DNA of 64,000 nt, from the NCBI GenBank assembly GCA_903840165.1, contig CAIMEY010000082.1, forward strand, positions 1 through 64,000, written 5' to 3'. The notes beneath the pieces were generated by a model that saw nothing but the letters and a program-made list of their open reading frames with translations, did no database searches and had not been told where the DNA came from. This DNA is from an uncultured Myxococcales bacterium (lineage in GTDB: Bacteria; Myxococcota_A; UBA9042). Every line of letters begins with the position of its first letter. The stretch's first letter is position 1. Both the position numbers and the translations under genes were made by a program. Of this stretch, positions 53,225-62,081 are shown piece by piece.

Positions 53225-54082
53225 TTACAAGGTCTTTACCGTCACTCCCGCGGGCGGGGTCCAGTCGAAGGTCTTGTCCTCGATTTCGCCGTAACGCGGT
53301 TCTTGCCACTGCAGCGTGCTGGAGTCGTCCAGGGGATCGACCAGAACAGAGCCACGCACCTCGCCGGTCTTCTTGTCGACGAGAAGTGTCAATGATTTCA
53401 TAACTTGCGTACCCTTGAGCGGCGTCAATTTCAGGGCCCACGCATCATCTGTTGGCCAGTGGGTCAGGCTCAGCGAGAAGTCCTTGGTCAGGTCGCCCTG
53501 CCCGGTTAAATACGCCGTCGCCTGCCATAACTGGCTATTCTTAATGGGGATTTTCGTAGCAGTTCTCTCACGTTTTTCATAGGACCACAGCGTTTCGCCA
53601 TTGCAGAAGTAAGCAATCTCTTCCACCGGGTATTCCCAGCGCAGTTTGCCGGGACGTCCTGTCTTGACATCGCCCTTCTTGATCCAAGCCTGCCCTGTGC
53701 GGGTGATCGGCGTGGCGAGGCCCTTCTTCTTCACGGCTTGGACAAATTTGGCCTGAATCCCCGGAGTTTTCGCATAAAAGGCAGTGATCATGGCCGCGAC
53801 GGCCTGGGGGGACTCCCCGCCCTTGTCCGCACCCTTGGCGTCCCCAGCTTTGGCATCCGCACCTTTAGACTCAGCCGGCTTGCCTGCCCCTGCGCGATCG
53901 GGCACGGCATCAGCAGTTGGAGCCTTGGCGGGCTGAACTTCCTTGGTCGACTCAGCGGCAGCCGTCGCAGTTGGGGCGGGATGGCGCTTGGCCGTGCGAT
54001 CCTCTGCCGCCCAGGCAGCCGAGCAAGGGGCCAAGGCTGTTGCGAAAATCACAAGAATCCCAAGCACTTGAACCGTTTTCAT
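53225..54082 (-). CDS. lolA: LolA-like periplasmic lipoprotein carrier with disordered N-terminal linker
   Basis: A 285-aa protein from the ATG at 54082 (GGGAG five bases upstream). The signal peptide (VLGILVIFATALAPCSAAWA) is followed by about 75 residues of Ala/Lys/Pro/Asp-rich linker, then the LolA fold: ITAFYAKTPGIQAKFVQ, GQAWIKKGDVKTGRPGKLRW, YFCNGETLWSYE, LTLLVDKKTGEV, FDWTPPAGVTV. LolA escorts lipoproteins from the LolCDE transporter to the outer membrane, in line with the many lipoproteins here. The linker makes it longer than typical LolA (about 200 aa). It lies 190 bases from the outer-membrane barrel gene on the same strand. Confidence 0.88.
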   Translation of the reverse strand: MKTVQVLGILVIFATALAPCSAAWAAEDRTAKRHPAPTATAAAESTKEVQPAKAPTADAVPDRAGAGKPAESKGADAKAGDAKGADKGGESPQAVAAMITAFYAKTPGIQAKFVQAVKKKGLATPITRTGQAWIKKGDVKTGRPGKLRWEYPVEEIAYFCNGETLWSYEKRERTATKIPIKNSQLWQATAYLTGQGDLTKDFSLSLTHWPTDDAWALKLTPLKGTQVMKSLTLLVDKKTGEVRGSVLVDPLDDSSTLQWQEPRYGEIEDKTFDWTPPAGVTVKTL

Positions 54083-54397
54083 TCCAACTCCCTTAGCGGA
54101 CAATGGTCGCAATTATGCACGCGCATCCTGGAGCGACAACCCCGGCCGCGCTCGATCCATGCCCGGCGCATAAGTTGTCAGGTATTATCGAGTATTTTGA
54201 GGTTGTTGCAAATCTACTATTGTCGACCGCCCTGACGGGACTCTTGCAATATCAGCACTTTGCCAACCAGAACGTGAATTTCTGGCGCGCCGGTCGGGCC
54301 GTGGTAGCGTTGAACCTTGGACACGGATTGCTGCAAGAGACTGCCCTGCTTCAGGGATGTTGCGCAAACCGGCCGACTTTGACGACACAGGTGACCC
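54083..54397. other. Divergent intergenic region, lolA and ftsK
   Basis: About 315 bases with the start signals of both genes. Reading frames here are short and lack protein-like composition. No RNA gene seen; promoters not assigned. Confidence 0.5.
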
Positions 54398-57364
54398 ATG
54401 GCCCGATCGCAAACTGAAGGCGCCCAATTCGCTCCCGCTGATGCCAACGGCCCTACCGGTTCCTCTGAACCGGGCGGAAAATCGGGCAAATCGGTACGCA
54501 ATGCCCCAAAGTCCCCGGCTGCCGGCCAAGACCTCAAGGCTGAGCTGGTGGGCATGGTGCTGCTGCTGACGGGTGCACTTTTTGCTTTGGCATTGTGCAG
54601 TTACAAACCGCACGATATGGACTTGATCCAGACCGGACGCAGTGCCACCGAGGGCGTGCACAACTGGATCGGACCGGTTGGCGCCCGCATTGCTGATCTC
54701 TTGCTGCAACTGTTCGGCGTCGGGTCCTTTTTGCTCGCAGGCTTGGTTCTGCTGCTGGCCCTGCGGACGCTGGTGGGCAAGCTCGAGGCCCCGCGGCCCC
54801 GCACAGCTATTGGTCTTTTTGGCATGACGCTGGCGACCTTGATGCTGCTGCATCTGGGCGCTCAGGCGGCGGCGTGGCGACCCTTTGGGCGTGATGCGTC
54901 CGGTCTTTTGCCGGGTGCTGTCGCGGTGTTGTGCCGGTCTCTGCTGTCGACGACGGGCACGGTCCTGCTGGCCAGTTGGATGCTTCTGTCTTCCGCGGCC
55001 GCCTTGTCTGGGCGCTCGCTGATGCGCGTGGTGCTGTCCTGGCTGTCCGGGCGGGCGACTCCGGTCGTGGAGCAAGTGGCTAGCACCGGTGCCACTGCTG
55101 CCATGAGTGGCTTGCAGACTGTGAAATCTGGGCTTTCCAGCACCCTGGCATGGCGGCCTCAGCGCAGCCAGGCGGTTCAGGCAGAGGTGGCGACCGCGGA
55201 AGCCAAGCTGCGCGACCTCGACGACGGCGATTTCGTCACTCAGCCGAATGCGCCTCAGGAAATCCAGTTTACAGTCGCTGAGTTACAAGCAATGTGGCAG
55301 TCTCAAGTCCCCGCCGCCGATCGTCAGGCGCGCATGGATGAGCTTGAGGAACTGCCGGCCTTTGTGTCACCCGCAGCGTCTGCAAACACGACGGCTGTCG
55401 CTAGGCTGCAAGTGCCCCAAACTTTGGATGTTCAGGCTTCAGTGGCCGATAGCCCCCTGAGCCACGCGTCGAGCGTCCGCGTGCGTTTGCCGCTAACCCC
55501 AGAGGCGATGCAGGCCGTGGTTCATCCTGAACATCACTTGGAAATCACGCCGGCCGTGCCGCCGCTGACAACCACTTCGCGCATGAGTCGGGCCGAATTG
55601 GGCATTGCGCTCGCGGATCTGCAAGGGCGCTCGACTTCCGACCTCGAACAGGAGCTCATGCCCCTGGACCAGAGTCACATTGCTGCCTTAGTTGCCGATG
55701 TGGAAGATGAATTGCCGCCACCGGTGCCGCCCGAAACGCGTCAGACCGACCCGGGTGACCGGCTGCGCGCGACCATGCCAGCCGCCTTGGTGGGCCCGCA
55801 GATCGTCATGACCGAGGCCCTGCGCAACCCGTCTCTGCTGGCTGCCGAGCCGCGACAGAGCGAATTGCGTATGGATCCAAAGGGTTGGACTTTGCCGCCA
55901 TCGAGCTTGCTGCAGGAACCGCCCGAGCGCGTGGTCGAGTGCGATGCCCATGTGCTGCGCGAAAACGCCTCTGTATTGGAGCGAAAGCTCGCTGAATTCA
56001 ATATCCAAGGCGAAGTCACCGAGATTCGCCCTGGACCCGTGGTGACGACGTACGAATACCGGCCAGCACCGGGCACGCGGACCAACAAGATCGTTAATCT
56101 TACCAATGATTTGACGATGGCACTCTCGGCCCTGCGCGTACGCATCGTTGCCCCCATTCCGGGCCGCGACGTGGTGGGCATCGAAGTGCCGAACCAGAAC
56201 CGTCAAATGGTCTATCTGCGCGAAATTGTAGACAGTGCCATGTTCCGCGAATCGCCGAGCCCATTGCCGGTCATCCTCGGCAAGGACATTGAAGGCCGAC
56301 CGCTGGTTACCGACTTGGCCAAGGCGCCGCACATGCTGGTGGCCGGGGCGACGGGAACGGGCAAGTCCGTGGGTGTCAACAGCTTTATCGCGTCCATCTT
56401 GTTTCGCTGCACGCCGGACCAGGTCAAGCTGATCCTGGTGGACCCCAAGATCCTGGAACTATCTGTCTACGAAGGGATTCCCCACCTGCTGCTGCCCGTG
56501 CTCGATGACCCGCACAAGGCGGAACTTGCCTTGAAATGGGCGTGCACGGAAATGGATCGCCGCTACAAGCTGCTCGCCGACGCGGAAGTGCGCAACCTTG
56601 CAGCTTACAAAGCAAAACTGCCCGAGTTGCGCAACGTCGCCCAACGCAAGAAGGCTTTGGCGGCCCGCCTTGACATCGATGGCATGCCGAGCGACGAGGA
56701 GATTGCCACGCCCGAAGATCCGCCGTTTATCGTTGTGGTGATTGATGAATTTGCCGATCTGATCATGCAATCAGGCAAAGAAGTTGAGATTCCCGTGGCG
56801 CGCTTGGCGCAGAAGGCCCGGGCGGCGGGAATTCACGTGATTCTGGCGACGCAGCGCCCCTCGGTCGACGTCATCACCGGCATGATCAAAGCGAATTTCC
56901 CGACGCGGGTGAGCTTCCAGGTGACCTCGGCGATGGACTCCAAAGTCGTGCTCGACGGTCCCGGTGCCGAAACGCTGCTTGGACGCGGTGACATGCTGTT
57001 CAAGGGCGGCCAGGACACCTACATGCGCCGCTGCCATGGCACTTGGGTCACCGACGAGGAAGTCGTGGCGCTGGCCAAACACTGGAAAGATCAGGGAACG
57101 CCGCGTTACGATATGGACATTCTCCGCGACCCCGAGGCCGAAGCATCCGGCCACGAGGAAGACGGCGAAATGGACACGCTGTACGACGACGCCGTGCGCA
57201 TCGCTGTGGAAGCCAATCAAGCATCTGTGAGCTTTCTCCAGCGAAAACTAGGCATTGGCTATGGTCGTTCGGCGCGCATCGTCGACACAATGGAGAAGCG
57301 CGGCATCGTTGGCCCGGCTCGCGGCCCGAACAAGCCCCGCGAGATCCTGGTGCACGCGCTCTAA
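54398..57364 (+). CDS. ftsK: FtsK/SpoIIIE DNA translocase
   Basis: A 988-aa septal DNA pump. After a short cytoplasmic N-terminus come about four membrane helices (residues 55-205), a long acidic/Pro-rich linker (about 230-480), and the motor: Walker A GATGTGKSVGVN, Walker B VVVIDEFADLI and the RLAQKARAAGIHVILATQRP block. The C-terminal gamma winged helix (QASVSFLQRKLGIGYGRSAR) recognises KOPS-like sequences and contacts XerD. The ATG has AGGTGA upstream. Downstream, the esterase lipoprotein starts 49 bases later on the same strand. Confidence 0.97.
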   Translation: MARSQTEGAQFAPADANGPTGSSEPGGKSGKSVRNAPKSPAAGQDLKAELVGMVLLLTGALFALALCSYKPHDMDLIQTGRSATEGVHNWIGPVGARIADLLLQLFGVGSFLLAGLVLLLALRTLVGKLEAPRPRTAIGLFGMTLATLMLLHLGAQAAAWRPFGRDASGLLPGAVAVLCRSLLSTTGTVLLASWMLLSSAAALSGRSLMRVVLSWLSGRATPVVEQVASTGATAAMSGLQTVKSGLSSTLAWRPQRSQAVQAEVATAEAKLRDLDDGDFVTQPNAPQEIQFTVAELQAMWQSQVPAADRQARMDELEELPAFVSPAASANTTAVARLQVPQTLDVQASVADSPLSHASSVRVRLPLTPEAMQAVVHPEHHLEITPAVPPLTTTSRMSRAELGIALADLQGRSTSDLEQELMPLDQSHIAALVADVEDELPPPVPPETRQTDPGDRLRATMPAALVGPQIVMTEALRNPSLLAAEPRQSELRMDPKGWTLPPSSLLQEPPERVVECDAHVLRENASVLERKLAEFNIQGEVTEIRPGPVVTTYEYRPAPGTRTNKIVNLTNDLTMALSALRVRIVAPIPGRDVVGIEVPNQNRQMVYLREIVDSAMFRESPSPLPVILGKDIEGRPLVTDLAKAPHMLVAGATGTGKSVGVNSFIASILFRCTPDQVKLILVDPKILELSVYEGIPHLLLPVLDDPHKAELALKWACTEMDRRYKLLADAEVRNLAAYKAKLPELRNVAQRKKALAARLDIDGMPSDEEIATPEDPPFIVVVIDEFADLIMQSGKEVEIPVARLAQKARAAGIHVILATQRPSVDVITGMIKANFPTRVSFQVTSAMDSKVVLDGPGAETLLGRGDMLFKGGQDTYMRRCHGTWVTDEEVVALAKHWKDQGTPRYDMDILRDPEAEASGHEEDGEMDTLYDDAVRIAVEANQASVSFLQRKLGIGYGRSARIVDTMEKRGIVGPARGPNKPREILVHAL

Positions 57365-57412
57365 TTGCCGCAGGCCTGTGAGCGACAAATGCGCTTGAAT
57401 TCAGGAGTTTCT

Positions 57413-58756
57413 GTGAAGATTTGGCACCCATGGCACTGGCTGCTTGCGCTGGTTTTGCTGGTGGGCTGTGGCCAAACGGCTGCGGTCTCCCAGGTCGATA
57501 CGGGCCAGAACGCCGACACGCAATCCCTCGATACTGCAGTTGATATTGCCGACGCTGGCTTGGTCGATGCGGTCCCGACGGACGCGACAGCAACCGACAG
57601 CGCCCTACCTGACAGCGTGCTGCCAGACGGCGTGCTGGCCGACATCGCTGATACCGCGGCGGATACGTCCCTGCCCGAAGACGCGTCTGCAGTCGATGCA
57701 GAAACGGGCCCGGATGTAACGTATCCTATTGGTACTACAAGCGTTTGGATTCACTACCCGGGCAAAGGCCCCATCACGCTGCGTGGCGACAAGGAGCCCT
57801 TGAGTTGGCAGGTCGATAGCGCGCCAGTGCAAATCCTGCCGGATGTCAGCATCTTCACCCTGCCTGAAAAGGGCGGGCAGTGGCAGGTCAAGCCCTTGCT
57901 GGCGGGGGCTTGGTCCATTGGCCCGAACTACGTGGTCACGGCCGGACAACAGCGCCATATTTATGCCTATTTTGACAAGAAGCTTGCCATGCCACGACGC
58001 GAAGACTTTGCAGTGACCATGGACGACGGCAGCCAGCGCATGGTGCGCGTACGTCTGCCTGCTGGCTATGATGAGAATACGACAGCGAATTACCCTTGGA
58101 TTCTGATGCTCGATGGCCAGAACCTGTACCTGGATTCTGAGTCGAGCATGGGCCAATCGTGGAAGCTGGGCGAGGCGATCGATGCCAGCATGGTCGCAGG
58201 AAAGCTGACGGAATTCATTGTAGTAGGAGTGGATCACGGCGGCGATAAGCGCATTGCCGAATACACGCCCTGGCCCGATCCCAAAGAAGGCGGTGGGCTG
58301 GGACAGGCGCACCTGACATGGATTGAAACCAAGGTGGTGCCCAAGATCGTAAGTAAATACAGAGTCTCCGCTGACCTTCCCCTGATAGGCGGTTCCTCGC
58401 TCGGGGCGTTGATGAGCCTTTACGCAGCGGCGGCGCATCCGCAAATCTGGCGAGGGGCTGTGGCGATGAGCGGGGCCTGGTGGTGGGACGCCTTGCAGAT
58501 CACGGCGTGGCTGCCCACGAGCCCGGGCGTCAAGAATCCCTTTGCTGTTTGGCTAGATGCAGGAGATCAGAACGATGGTCTGGCCGACACCCAAGGCCTG
58601 CGTGACCTGCTGCTGAGCTTTGGCTGGCAGCTGGACGGCAACCTTGGGTATTACGAAGCGAAAAACGCCAATCATAGCGAAGCGTCGTGGTCGGTTCGGG
58701 TGCATTTACCTCTAGAATTCTTCTTTAATCCAGGTGACCGCGCGCCGGCGTTCTAG
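57413..58756 (+). CDS. Esterase lipoprotein (IroE/Fes-like PF00756 fold)
   Basis: A 447-aa protein. The GTG at 57413 is favoured: GGAG lies five bases upstream and the product then begins MKIWHPWHWLLALVLLVGC, a clean lipoprotein signal. An Asp/Ala/Val-rich tether to residue 105 follows, then a small beta domain and an alpha/beta-hydrolase with the nucleophile elbow GGSSLGALMS, an oxyanion strand PWILMLDGQNLY and NHSEASW carrying the probable His. PF00756 esterases include enterochelin esterases, S-formylglutathione hydrolases and acyltransferases. Which ester this surface enzyme acts on is unknown. Confidence 0.85.
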   Translation: MKIWHPWHWLLALVLLVGCGQTAAVSQVDTGQNADTQSLDTAVDIADAGLVDAVPTDATATDSALPDSVLPDGVLADIADTAADTSLPEDASAVDAETGPDVTYPIGTTSVWIHYPGKGPITLRGDKEPLSWQVDSAPVQILPDVSIFTLPEKGGQWQVKPLLAGAWSIGPNYVVTAGQQRHIYAYFDKKLAMPRREDFAVTMDDGSQRMVRVRLPAGYDENTTANYPWILMLDGQNLYLDSESSMGQSWKLGEAIDASMVAGKLTEFIVVGVDHGGDKRIAEYTPWPDPKEGGGLGQAHLTWIETKVVPKIVSKYRVSADLPLIGGSSLGALMSLYAAAAHPQIWRGAVAMSGAWWWDALQITAWLPTSPGVKNPFAVWLDAGDQNDGLADTQGLRDLLLSFGWQLDGNLGYYEAKNANHSEASWSVRVHLPLEFFFNPGDRAPAF

Positions 58757-59199
58757 CAGCCTTGAGCCGTGTGCGTGCAACCGGTTGGCAAGACGCATGA
58801 ATCCAGTGTGCACGGGTCATTATCGGCACATGGATTGGCCTTGCCTGCGCAGCCGTTGGTTCCACAGACATCGCTGATTGTACACGGATTTCCGTCGTCG
58901 CAGCTGCCGGCCCGAGGGACGTGGCTGCAGCCGACGATCCGGTAGCAGACGTCGTCGGTGCAGGGGTCGCCATCATCGCAGTCTTGTTGGCAAAACAGCG
59001 ATCCGTCGCCACTGGCGTCTTGGCCGCTCGGCGTCACGTCCGCTGCTAGCGCAGCGTCGATGGGCAGGGCCTCCGGCTCATCCCCGACAGAACTGTCGCC
59101 GCTAGCTGCGTCAGTATCCTCCAAGCGCTGCGATCGTTGTGGACCACCACAGGCGCAAACCCCACAAATTGCTAGATAAACAAGGTAATGCTGCGTCAC
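58753..59199 (-). CDS. Small Cys-rich lipoprotein
   Basis: A 148-aa protein with a signal ending CGVCAC (probable lipobox), an Asp/Ala/Gly tether, and a C-terminal 75-residue region with about 15 Cys in repeated pattern CDDGDPCTDDVC, CDDGNPCTISDVC, CADNDPCTLDSC. The Asp-x-x-Cys/Cys spacing is the same small module seen in other exported proteins of the window. Its ATG overlaps the stop of the upstream phosphoesterase gene (ATGA), indicating coupled translation. Its own stop overlaps that of the esterase gene on the other strand (CTAG). Confidence 0.83.
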   Translation of the reverse strand: MTQHYLVYLAICGVCACGGPQRSQRLEDTDAASGDSSVGDEPEALPIDAALAADVTPSGQDASGDGSLFCQQDCDDGDPCTDDVCYRIVGCSHVPRAGSCDDGNPCTISDVCGTNGCAGKANPCADNDPCTLDSCVLPTGCTHTAQGC

Positions 59200-61847
59200 A
59201 GCCTCCGCGATGGCGGCGGGGCACTGGTGACCTCGTCATCATCGTCGTCCATCTCCTGACGATCAAAGCGATAATCCGGCCAAGGCGGCTTGGTGCCCCG
59301 GTACATCTGCCACAGAAGGCGCCCTAGTCCTGGCGCCGCATCTGGGCGCGAAAAATCCATGGCTTTCCATTGTTTTTTCATGGCTTTACTCAGCTTCTTG
59401 CCCTTCTCCTGACTGTTCAGGGTCGGCGGATAAAGCCGCGGCAAGGCCTCGTAAGGCGTCAAGGTCGCCTGATTGGTGAAGCAGCCGTAGATGGGCGAAG
59501 CCAGCGCGTCCAGCTCGGTCAGGGGCGTCGTTCCGAGAATCCTTTCTGTTGTTGCGTGGATAGAGCCCGTCGCATGGTGGTCGTGCACCAGCGAATGAGG
59601 CTTGACCCAGGGCGAAATCACCAGAAGTGGCGAACGGTGGTACTCCACAGAATCGCCGCCGTCTTGAGGGTCGTCCTCAAACAAGAAGATGGCGCTGCTT
59701 GACCAATAGGGCGAATGCGTAATTGCTTCAATGACTTTGCCAGTTCCCAGGTCATTATCTGCCACCATCGAACGCGGCGACACGTGGTTGGGACTGGCTC
59801 CGCAGCAGGTGTGGTTATTGGGCAGCAAGATAAACGTAAACCTTGGTAACAGATGGGTTTTTAGCCATGTCGCAAAGTAGTCCGCCTTGGCCTCGTCGTC
59901 GATTTCTAGGTTGAAGATCACGCCGGGGTAGTCGGGTTGCAGGACGTTGTTGACCAGGAAATCATCCACCATTCCAACGATTTCACCAAAGCTGGCCGTG
60001 TCGAGCCCCCAAGCCAGGACATTGGAAAAGAGAAAGCCCTGCCCCGGTCGCGAGATATTGCCGACGTTCCAGGCGACGTCGACACCTTTGGTGGCAATGC
60101 CGTAGTGTTTCTCAATGTAATCTGAAGGCTTAGCAGCAGTCGCATAGCCATGGCCAGTGGCCGAGTAGTCGCCATCGGTGTAGAAGTTGTCGAGCAGGCA
60201 GTACTGCTGGGCCAGCGCGTGCAAATTCGGCGTAAATGTCTGGCCGTACAGGGCATATTGCGGATCGGCCACCACGCCTGTGATTTGTCCTGCTAGGTCG
60301 CCGAGCTCGACGTCAAAGGTCTTGTTCTCGCGCATGATGTAGACAACATGCTGAATTTGCGGAGAACCACCGACGTCTGGCAGAACCGCGTGGGCCTCCG
60401 GCGAGGGCTGCAGGCGCCCCAAACCACTGACGCCAATGAGGTTGTCGAGCAAATCCTTGGCACCGGCTTGGAGCTGCGCATCCGTCGGGGCAGCAAACAC
60501 GCTCATGGTGCCTAAGTACTTGGATTCGACAGATGAATTCCCATCCCACGGCGGCAATCCCGTGCCTTTTGCGTTGGCGACATAAACCTTTTGCCCATCT
60601 GGCGATACTGCGACGGCCGAGGGGAACCAGCCGACCGGGACGCTGCCGAGGAGCTTGGCCGACTGCGTGTCGATGACGGCGAGGTCGTCGGACATGGCGC
60701 AAACGACGTATAAACGCTTGCCATCTGGGGACATCGCCATCCAGCCTGGGTCGCGGCCTGTGGGCGCCATGTGTGGCTGGTCGACTGGGGCAAAGTTGAG
60801 AGGAATTCTCTTGAGAATTTGAAGCGTTGCCCCATCGATTTCCACGACTTCATCGGATTCCACGGCGCTGGCCCAAACCCGTTGGCCGTCCGCCGAGACC
60901 CCTAGGCCTTGGCCAGAAAATCCCAGAGAAACAGTGCCTTGTACCGTTGGTGACGCTGGATTGGCGAGGTCGATGCGCTGCAAATTGCCTTGGGCCCAGG
61001 TCAGGACAAAGGCGGACTTACCATCCGCTGTGATTTTCAAGTCATAGGGCGTCGTTGCCGTGTTGACCGAACCGACGACGGCCCCCGTGTCCGCGTTTAG
61101 TGTGACAAAGCGAGCCCCAGCTTGGGGCGAATTGTCGGCATAACTCGTTAATCCATAAAGGTACTTTCCATCTGGCGACGGCGCTAGGCCGTAGAAGCCC
61201 TTGGTCGGCGCATACTCGCGGTCTTGGCTGATCAACCCATTGGCATCAATGGCAAAACGCCAGCATGGCTCGGCCGGTCCTCCTGACGCGTAGAGCCAAT
61301 GGCCATCCGCCGTGACGGCGAGGAAGCGATAAAGTCCTTGACGCGAAACGGTTTGTACGCGCTCGAGGGTGACCGTGTTGACAACGTCGACGCTATAGCT
61401 GCCCTGTAAGTCATTTGAGATATAGATGAAATTTCCATTTGGATGCACAGCCAGACCCAGCGGGTAGTTCTGCAGGTCGACTTGCTGCCCGGTCGGCGTC
61501 AGGAAGCGACCATTGGGGAGAATCCATAGACCATCTGCGTATTTACCTGCCTTTGCCGTGGTAGGCACCACAAAGCGCGGCGCTGGCAGAACGGTCGGCG
61601 GCAGAGGCGGCGCTTTGGCGTAGGCTTGGCTGTCGGCGGCATCGATACTGTCCGAAGCATCTGACGTTGCTGAGGTATCGGCCGCGGGCGTGGCGGCATC
61701 GGTGTCGGCAAAGGCGACATCCGCGGGCGCACTTACGTCGATCAGCGCTGCGGCATCCTGGGCAGTGACCGCTGTCACGGCCTTGGAGCAGCACGGCAAC
61801 ACCGCGCAGACCCCGCACAATGTTAGCAATCGCAGTTTCGGCGACAT
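59196..61847 (-). CDS. Lipoprotein with YVTN beta-propeller and phosphoesterase domain
   Basis: An 883-aa protein from the ATG at 61847 (GAGGG five bases upstream). The signal ends CAVLPCC (lipobox). Residues about 80-430 are a YVTN-type beta-propeller (LAVHPNGNFIYIS, LAVTADGHWLYAS, MAMSPDGKRLYVV, VAVSPDGQKVYVA). Residues about 490-830 are a phosphoesterase (PF04185) domain: QHVVYIMRENKTFDVELGD with the metal-binding Asn/Thr region, DGDYSATGHG and FEDDPQDGGDSVE with acidic metal ligands. The family includes phospholipase C and acid phosphatases. It is translationally coupled to the small Cys-rich lipoprotein, a possible partner at the cell surface. Confidence 0.9.
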   Translation of the reverse strand: MSPKLRLLTLCGVCAVLPCCSKAVTAVTAQDAAALIDVSAPADVAFADTDAATPAADTSATSDASDSIDAADSQAYAKAPPLPPTVLPAPRFVVPTTAKAGKYADGLWILPNGRFLTPTGQQVDLQNYPLGLAVHPNGNFIYISNDLQGSYSVDVVNTVTLERVQTVSRQGLYRFLAVTADGHWLYASGGPAEPCWRFAIDANGLISQDREYAPTKGFYGLAPSPDGKYLYGLTSYADNSPQAGARFVTLNADTGAVVGSVNTATTPYDLKITADGKSAFVLTWAQGNLQRIDLANPASPTVQGTVSLGFSGQGLGVSADGQRVWASAVESDEVVEIDGATLQILKRIPLNFAPVDQPHMAPTGRDPGWMAMSPDGKRLYVVCAMSDDLAVIDTQSAKLLGSVPVGWFPSAVAVSPDGQKVYVANAKGTGLPPWDGNSSVESKYLGTMSVFAAPTDAQLQAGAKDLLDNLIGVSGLGRLQPSPEAHAVLPDVGGSPQIQHVVYIMRENKTFDVELGDLAGQITGVVADPQYALYGQTFTPNLHALAQQYCLLDNFYTDGDYSATGHGYATAAKPSDYIEKHYGIATKGVDVAWNVGNISRPGQGFLFSNVLAWGLDTASFGEIVGMVDDFLVNNVLQPDYPGVIFNLEIDDEAKADYFATWLKTHLLPRFTFILLPNNHTCCGASPNHVSPRSMVADNDLGTGKVIEAITHSPYWSSSAIFLFEDDPQDGGDSVEYHRSPLLVISPWVKPHSLVHDHHATGSIHATTERILGTTPLTELDALASPIYGCFTNQATLTPYEALPRLYPPTLNSQEKGKKLSKAMKKQWKAMDFSRPDAAPGLGRLLWQMYRGTKPPWPDYRFDRQEMDDDDDEVTSAPPPSRRL

Positions 61848-62081
61848 GGGTTCCCTCAGCGTGGTGGTCCGCGCACCCGTCGATCCTAAGCCCGGGCGAG
61901 GCGACTGACAAACCAAGGGTGATCAGCCGTATTGCCCGCAGACATGCCAACAAGGACCGCGAAGTGTTCATTGCATCAGCGATTTTAGGCGGTTGGTCCG
62001 ATACCCCTTGCGGCCGATCGACGGCGCCCCTACCTTGGCCCGCGGCGATCGCCTGAGGGCCGCTGATTTTCCGGAGGGACC
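61848..62081. other. Divergent intergenic region, phosphoesterase and kinase
   Basis: A 234-base region containing the start signals of two divergent genes. No promoter pair or gene could be assigned. Confidence 0.5.
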
